Assembly (NCBI GenBank): GCA_027627225.1
Contig: CM051027.1
Location: forward strand, 85,437,951 to 85,501,950
Direction of reading: 5' to 3'
DNA from: Congeria kusceri
Lineage: Eukaryota > Mollusca > Bivalvia > Myida > Dreissenidae
DNA length: 64,000 nt
Within the stretch, counting starts at the first letter, position 1; each line of letters opens with the position of its first letter. Made by a program: the position numbers and the translations under genes. The notes beneath the pieces are model-generated. The model had not been told where the DNA came from. It searched no databases and worked only from the letters and a program-made list of their open reading frames with translations. This document shows, piece by piece, positions 50,701 through 59,700 of this stretch.

Positions 50701-53700
50701 ATAAACACTGGTCAACTGGACTTAAATTGCAATTGAAAGCCAGACTCTGACCCTGCACTGCTGATAAAAACGGGATCCAGCAGCTACACCTTGCTGGTAT
50801 TCATAATACAAAGTCTTCCAAAATTTCCAATTACTACATGTAGCAGTAGATTACAATCAATTATGATTTCCCACTATATTCCAATGAATAAATACAGAAA
50901 CTATTTAATAGATCTCATCATAATTGCTTTTCATCTGCTGTGCATCAATCAGACAATTAACAAGGAAATGCTCAAACACTAACGATCATTCCAATGAAAG
51001 ATGAGTGCACGAGCTTCTGGTGCAGAACAAAAGATTTCCAATACACCACTGCCAATGGCAGTATTTGCTCATCCAATAATAAGCGTGCAATATTAAAATC
51101 TGACTGAACATAATTTGACACCCATGAATGGGCTTTTGGTTACTGTTCACAGTCTGAGCTGCAAAAATCATTAATAGCTGGAATTGCAGCTTTGATTCAA
51201 ATTTCATTCCAACTGATGATGTGTCTAAAATAGTACATTAACAAGAGCTATAGAAGGGCAGTGTGCTTGACTTTTTTTGTGGCTGTACAAGTTTCTGGCT
51301 TTTTTTTTTAAACAAACTGTTTTGTAGGGGCCAATAAAACAAAATTAATTTCTATCTCGCATTACTGAGTGGAAGCATTTTTCTAAATTTCAAAACAGTG
51401 ACCCTGACCTGGACCCAACTAACCCCATATGCAATCTCATGCAAAGTCTCGTTATAAATACAGAATCTACAAATGGAATAATATTAAAATATTCAGATTT
51501 TTAAAATCTATTTCTAGTAACAGTGACCTTGACCTTCACCCCACCCAATCCACCACAAAAGCAATCCCGAGTAAAGTGTTGCTTCTCAAGTTAGAGAGTG
51601 GAAATCAGAAGTTGACGCCGTTATTCCACCCACTTAAAATGTTTTAAGTGTAAAAATGTCCATAATTTTGACAAATTGCAAAATAGAGTTATCAAAATTG
51701 GCCTATGAGTTCATTTTTATACAGGGAATTAGTTTTCTAAGTTTGAATGAAATCCATCAAGCCATTCCTGAGAAACCAGCTTAGCAAAAAGCTTTACAAG
51801 TTCCATATAGCTTATATGTAAAATGACTAAGAGTAAAAAGGCCCATAATTTTGACAAATTTCAAACTAGAGTTATCAAAATTGGCATATGAGTTCATTTT
51901 AATATAGTGAATATAGGGAATAAGTGTTCTAAGTTTGAATGAAGTCCCTCAAGCAATTCCTGAGAAACCAGCTTACCAAAAAACTTAAACCTGTCCATAT
52001 AGTTTATATGTCAAATTTCTTCGTGTAAAAAGGTCCATAATTTTGACAAATTTCAAACTAGAGTTACCACAGGTTCATTTTAAAGTAGATAATAAATGTT
52101 TTAAGTTTGAATGAAATCCCTTAAGCCATTCCTGAGAAATTAACTTACCGAAAAACTTAGCTCAGACGCAGCCGCCAACCCGGATGCCGATGCCGGGGCG
52201 AGTAGAATAGCTTGCCTTTTCTTCGAAAAAGTCGAGCTAAAAAGCAGTAAATGGAGACACAGCCTCAGTCCACAAATACCAGAAAGCAGGACAGAAGGAC
52301 CTTATAAACTAATAAAATTAATATAGACACAAACTACATAAAAGACAAACTTAATTTCCAGTTTATATTTAAATCAGTCTGAGAGGTATAGCAGATTATA
52401 AAAGGGAGATAGTAGTATATTTTCAGTGCCAGCTGGCCACCTTACTATTGTTTTAGTGTTCAGTTATAACCATACAGTTTCATTCCTTTACAATTTTATT
52501 ACCCTATTAATAGTCTTCTTGAAGCATCAGTAGAAGATTGAGCAATTATTCTGGAAAACTGACAGATCTGTTAGAAATTCAGTCCATTAAAGATTCTATT
52601 ACAGCATAGGAGAAAATTAAACAGTAAAACATCCCCAAACTGTCAATGTTACCACTTTTGAGACATTATTTATACACAACCTGTATCTTGACTTCAGTCA
52701 AAGGATAGTTAACAGGGACAAACTGCAGGTGTCTGACTGAATGATTTAAAATCTATGTGCACCCGTGAGAACAGTTTCAGCTTTGTTATGATAAAATGCA
52801 TAAACGCAACCCTTAACTTTAGTTTATCTGTTGAATGCATTTCTACTCACCAACAACCTGAAATTGGGTGCAACTTGCATTTTACAGAAGCCAGACAAGA
52901 AAAATTAAACTACACATATAATATGTGTACACAGAGCAACAGATAAGGATTCTGTCAGAATTGGGTATTACCCCACCATATTTTTAATATTAGAGTACTG
53001 ACAAAAATATTTGAGTACTTTAAATTATGTTACCCCATTAGAATAAAAATAATTGAGTAATAGATAAACATGATCTCCAAATTATGTACAACAACCACAA
53101 TACGCATATGGTGTGAGTTTTTCTTTAATTTATTACAAACATAACCATTTCTCTTTGCACAACACTAAACCTGCATATTGTTCTCAACACATAAGAATCT
53201 AAACTCTGGATAAATCTGAAAATATTTTAAACAGATTTCAAGGCGCAGTCTGATTAGTATACCCGATTTTGACACAGCATAAAACATTGCCACAAAACGT
53301 TTATGCTGATAAATAGTGTTACTCTTGTCAATTGTTTGCCTTTGTTTTGTATGGGCCTAAATGACGTTGGAAACCATCCATTATGCATTTACCCTGGTGT
53401 GTCCCCAATTCACTGTAACCTCAATTCGACAATGTTTTGATACTATTTAGAATACCTAAGTATAAAAAAAATATAACTGAATATTTTCATGGTTTCTCAA
53501 CTAGTTTTAATTGAAAATCTCAAATAATTTCCATTCAAACTGCTTCGTATAATAGATGTCCGTCCTTTCGTAACACAACAATTACGAAACCATTTTCGGC
53601 TGTTTCGTACACATGATCGGTCATTTCGTTTTCATGTCAATCAATCACTTTACGCACCGAATAAGTCGTTATTTGCGTATTGGGTATTTTAATTGAGTTT

Positions 53701-56700
53701 TGTTACTCATCAAGTATAAACTTTATTGTGTACAAGGGGTTTCAGAATTGCGTATTTACGCAAAAATGCGCCTTATCTGTTGCTCTGTGTACACTAAGTA
53801 TAAAATTGTATGCTGATGATTCTGAAAAATATTACAAACATTCATCAACAAAGCTGCTGCAGTACCAGTATTTTTGAGTACAAAATGGCCCCTAGGCAAT
53901 ACTTAACAAAATTAAAGCTGCTCAGCCACAAACTGTTAATGTAAAATCAATAAAGGACCAAACTGGCTCCACTTTGTTTTCTATAGAAAATGCTCCTTAT
54001 CTCCAATATCTTGGGACAAAATCAATACAGCTCATCAAATTAGGAGGGTTCACTGAAAATGCAATTATAGTTAACAAGAATTCTTCTGAGGGTCTACCAG
54101 TGTTTTTTTTTTTGGGGGGGGGGGCAAATTTGGGGCCAAAATTCAGCCCCATTCCCCTGCTTGAAAGGTATATATTTTTCCCCTATATTTACCTTTGAAT
54201 TCCCCTCTCAGAAATGTAAGCTTTATTTTGACAAAAACTTGACCAAAATCGGACAAAAATTATCTAAGATAGAGGAATTTTTGTAAACAGTCCCAGCAAT
54301 TTTTAATCAAACCAAGTTTGTACATAATGTAAGTTATCATTTGTAGCAAAACAATTCATTAATATTTTGTAACAAAATAGAGTATATAAATGTAATAATG
54401 CTTTTCTAAAAAATAAATTCCCCTTTCGCAATAAAATTCCCCATCTGAAGGGCCCTGCCACCTTTCCCCCAACGGTGAAAAAAAACATGGCCTACTAAGG
54501 AGAAACAATATCAAGTTTGGTTATGATTGGATGAGAACTGTTGGACATAGGGAGCAGAAACTGTTAAAAAGGCCACTTTTAGATAAATCAAGGGCCATAA
54601 CTCTGCAGTTCATGGGGTGTTTTGGTTGATCACTGAACTTGGGGAAGATATTATGCCCACAAACATATTCAGCAAGTTTGGTGCAGATCGGGTAAAAACT
54701 GTTGGACTTAGAGAGCGGGAACCGCTAAAATTGCCAATTTGAGATAATTCATGGGCCATAACTCCAACATTACTTGGGCGATTTGGCTGATTATCAAACT
54801 TGGTCCAGTTATTACGCCCACAAACATTTTCAGCAAGTTTGGTGAAGATCAGATGAAAACTTTTGGACTTAGAGAGCGGAAAAAGCAAAAAAGGCTAATT
54901 CTAGATAATCCAAGGGCCATAACTTCACAATTGCTAATGCGATTTGGCTGAATATCAAAACTTGGACGAGATATTATGCCTGTAAACATTTTCATGAAGT
55001 TTGGTAAAGATCGGATGAAAACTATTGGACTTATAGAGCGGAAACCGCTAAAAAGGTCAATTTTGAGATAATTCTAGGATAACTCCACAATTTCTGGGGC
55101 GATTTGGCTGATTATTGAATTTGACCTAGATATAATGCCCACAAACATTTTCTTTAAGTTTGGTTGAGATCAGATAAAAACTATTCAACTTCGAGAGTGG
55201 AAACGAAAGTGGTCTGCTGAAAGACTGACCGACCGATGTTAGCAAACCAATATACCCGATGGGGGGGATAAATAATATGGTGAAATGGAGATACTGACTG
55301 CATGCTTTTACTTGCAAGTATACCAAGACCCTTGCTTTGAAGTAGTGAAAATAATACTATTTTAATGATATATACAAGCTTGCAGATATCAGCTTTAAAC
55401 AACTTACTAAACTTTTGCAAAAAGAGAAAAAAAAATTCATGAAAGATATGCATGTAAGAAAGGATATAAACAAGTCACCATGGTAATATCAAGAGAAATA
55501 TGAAACATGTGAAAACACAACAAGAAGTGATAAGTTGGAACCTAAATGCTTAGACATACAATCCTGCTACAGCCAACATTTGTTAACCAGGACATCCAAA
55601 CCATCATCTCCATGGTAACAGGGTCGCAGAAAACACAGCACCACATACAGTCATCTGCACACAGATTTATGAGATAAATAAATGGAGAGTTGAGCGTGAA
55701 ACTATTGTAACTGATATAGAAATGTTAAACAGATACAACAGTTTCTCGCTCAACCCTCAAAATAAAGCAGTCAACTTGCTAATCCAATCTGTTTGTTTTC
55801 TTTTACTAGTGGTTTAATATTGGTACAACATGTGTGTGACAATCTGTTGGCTCTAAATTATGGGCTTCATTTTCCATTTACTGCTGTCTATATTTGGTGT
55901 GTTTGTTCAGGATCCCAATTTTGTTAAAAATTGGCAGTGATTTTACCTCAAGTGTGAGTACTTCAGTTGAAACTGCAATTTACATGCAAATTAAACAAGG
56001 CTGAGGCACTGATTTGTCTAGATACAAGATTAACAAGACAATAAACTCTGGTTCCCAGTGATTTATGGCACCTCCTCACGTGGGGAACCAGACTGCCCTG
56101 GACTGTACAGCTACCTGTCAGCAAGTGGCTGCCAACTCCCCATACTATCCTGCTCAGGTAATGTCTGTAGGCAGGCCACACAAATCTTGTTTATGAAACA
56201 TCAGTTTTACACTTTTTGTTCAATCCAAGTTTTACATAAACTACTTCCAAATCCTCTGCACACTTTGGTAATAGCAGTTGCCATTTAAATAACGGAATAA
56301 TAATATAGTAATGCCAGTAGGCAGGCTACTTAAATTCTTGTTTATGAAACATCCACTGTTTGATACAAGTTTACAGCATACTGGTACTACTTTCATTAAC
56401 TGCGCCCTTGTTTGAAAGCGGTCTCCATAAAATGTACCATACACATTTGAATGATAATGATAAGCTATTACATAAATGAAAGTTTTTGCGAAAATAATAA
56501 GTTATCAATTAACAAAACTATATTGCTGTTTTGCCTACAAAACAAAATAAAACTTTCCATTTTTTTATATCAACAACTATTATGCGAAAGATAGAACATA
56601 ATGTTAGGCAGCAGATACACATTTATTGCATGAATATTTACCTGTCTATGATACTGATCCCCAAAATCATTAAAACATGCATTTTGCATGTTGATTCAAT

Positions 56701-59700
56701 ATGTGTATTTAATACGCATTTAATGCGTATTAAACGCGGCGGTATTGGCACCGTATTTTTCCTGCGTTTAATATGCATTTAATACACTTGAAAATGCAGA
56801 AAAAAATACACTTTTATTACTGAAATAAAGTGTATTTTTCTGCATTTTTCCTGCATTAACACACTTAAGTGCATTTAAAGTGTATTTTTCTCCTTGAAAA
56901 ATACACTTTATCTTCAAAAAATACACTTAAGTGTATTTTAAGTGTATTTTCTAGTGCATTAATACACTTTTTTGTAAAAAATTCAGAAAAAGTACAGAAA
57001 AAATGCACTTAGTGTACTAATAGTGTATTTAATGCGCATTTAACACAGAAAAAATACGGTGCCGATACCGCAGCATTTAATACGCATTAAATGCGTATTA
57101 AATACACTTTCGAGAAGGGATATTATACAATTGAGGAATCCTCTTTTTGTCCCTTATAGTTTTAACATCGCCCAGGTTATTGTTACAGGATTACTTTCCA
57201 CTCATGGAAAATCACAAACATTACCACATGCTCTGTTGAATATCACAAACATCATTCACGTGCTCTTTTGTACGAAATAGTTTAACCGCTAAACATGTGA
57301 TATCCAAGTTTGGATAATATTGCAGATTAATTTGAATATGATTGACATTTGTGAAGCGCCTATATAACTGCCAAATACAAAAATCTTCCAGAAATTCAGA
57401 ACCGAGCCAGAACTGAGCAGGTTTTTCTTTTTGCCAGCTAATCAATGCTATAATCTGTGCAATCAGTTAGGAATTCAAGGAGGTAATACATTGGTCACTT
57501 AGGCTGCATACAACCTTCAACCAACTATGACAGGAATGAACACACACCCAGGCTTGTCATTATCAAATGAAACAAGCAATCATTATCTAAATCTAAGCGA
57601 TTTTGCCATGGGTCTAGAGGGCCGCCTTGTGCTATTACTGATCATAAATATAAAGTTCCTGAAAAAAACAACCGATTTTTTCACGATTTTAAACTATGAA
57701 TTTGATTGGAAATTGGTTAATAATGACAATCCTGCACACCTCTACTAACAGTAACTTTCCAGAAACATTAGTAAATGTACACATAATTCATCACCTCTTT
57801 GAGTTGCCGATTCTATTTATAAACATTCAGAAATTCATCTGATCGCAGAAGTGGAAACATGATGTTTCGCATGGTATAATAATTAACAGCAAGTTATCAG
57901 TTTCAGCCAAATAACATTCCAGACATGCCTTTTTCAAATATTAAATGCTGGTCAATAACTGCAAAACACAGTCCCAGTAAGTGTGCATTTTACAGCAAGC
58001 ATTAAAATCATCGCCATGAACAACAAAGGACAAATCTAAATGAAACTTGAACATCATAGTATATGTTTACACTACTGACTACAATAGACCAACCGAGTTT
58101 TGTGACGAATAGTTCAAACTCCTCCCCATCTATTGATTAAGGATTAATTTCCATTCAATGAATATCACATTCATTAAGCACATGCTCTTTTGTATAAAAT
58201 AGTTTGAATGGCTAATTTTTAGTAAACATGTGATATCAGTGCAATGATTGGATAATAATGGATAATATTGAAGATAAATTTAAATGTCATGGACCTTTGT
58301 GGAAGCATCTATTTTACAGATCTCTATCAGTTACAACATTACACTTACATGTGTTACCATATTGCTCTTTCAAACAAATGTTTATAAAAAAAAATCAAAC
58401 AAATTAGTTAATCAATAAATAATAATTGTAGTGGTCAGCAATGGCTGATAAGCACTGCCTACCCTGGTTTTGGTGAATGAACTCTTGTATAAACCATTCC
58501 TTTAAGGCTCTAGAACATTACAATAAAAATAATCATAAAAGATAATAAAACATGATAACAATACATGTAACACATACCATGAACTTTCTAACATTGAACA
58601 CTTACCCAATGAGCTGAAAAATACAGTCCAACAGTCTTTCCTTTCAATTCTTCAACAGCATCCACTTCATTTCCATCCTTGATCAACTTTCCTTTGATTA
58701 TGTCCAAAAACTTCTCCCGTCGCCAAGGAAACTCGGCCCCTTTTTCATCCTCCATCAAGTGAGAATAACCATCACGTGTGATTGTTTGTCCATTTTCACC
58801 ATCCACCAGTACTAGCTTTGGGATTCCTTGAACACGATATTTTTTGCACAATTTTGCCTAAAAAAAATTAATCAATTTACAAATGGTTATTTTTCAAGAA
58901 ATTGTTGTCAGGAACCTTAACCCCATATGACAGTTAATTACAGGCACATTTAGTCCTATTGATGACTTAAGGCACATTTAGTCCTATTGATTACAGGCAC
59001 ATTTAGTCCTATTGATTATAGGCACATTTAGTCATATTGATGACTTAAGATGTGCAACAAATTTAGTGTTACTTTCTACATAGGGCTAAATTCGCCTCAG
59101 GCTGATATTGCCATTATGAAAAGTAGTTCAATATTCATCCAGTGCTTAACAAGTTATGCTACGAACACATAACATATGACTGATTTTTTTAATTGATACA
59201 AAATTTGCAGTGATATAATGGATATGATGCCTGTCTTGCGAAAGGGAGGTGTAAATTATTATTTATTTAGGTGAAAGACCATTCATGACATATGTGGTGG
59301 AAAAAAATTATTATATACATGTAACAAATACATGTAGTTACGGTTCAGAAATTCTGTCAGACGATATACCCTTGGAAATTAATAGCAAGGTTGTCATTAT
59401 AAAACAAGATTGTTAATATGGTAACAGGCACATAAATGCAGTAGATTTATAAGCATAATACAATATTAATTGAAAGCATTTATTTTTAACGTTAAATTTG
59501 GCACATTTAATGGACTTGCGGGACAATTAGTAGTAGAAGAAAAGTTGATATGAATAAAATATACATGATGTCATGATTTACTGTTACATGCATGCATGCA
59601 AACATTTATCAATGCTGAATGCAGTATTTACCCTATGTATTGGAACACCCTAAATATTGGGACACCCCTATTTTTCTGAAAAATAATAATTTTTTTAGTC

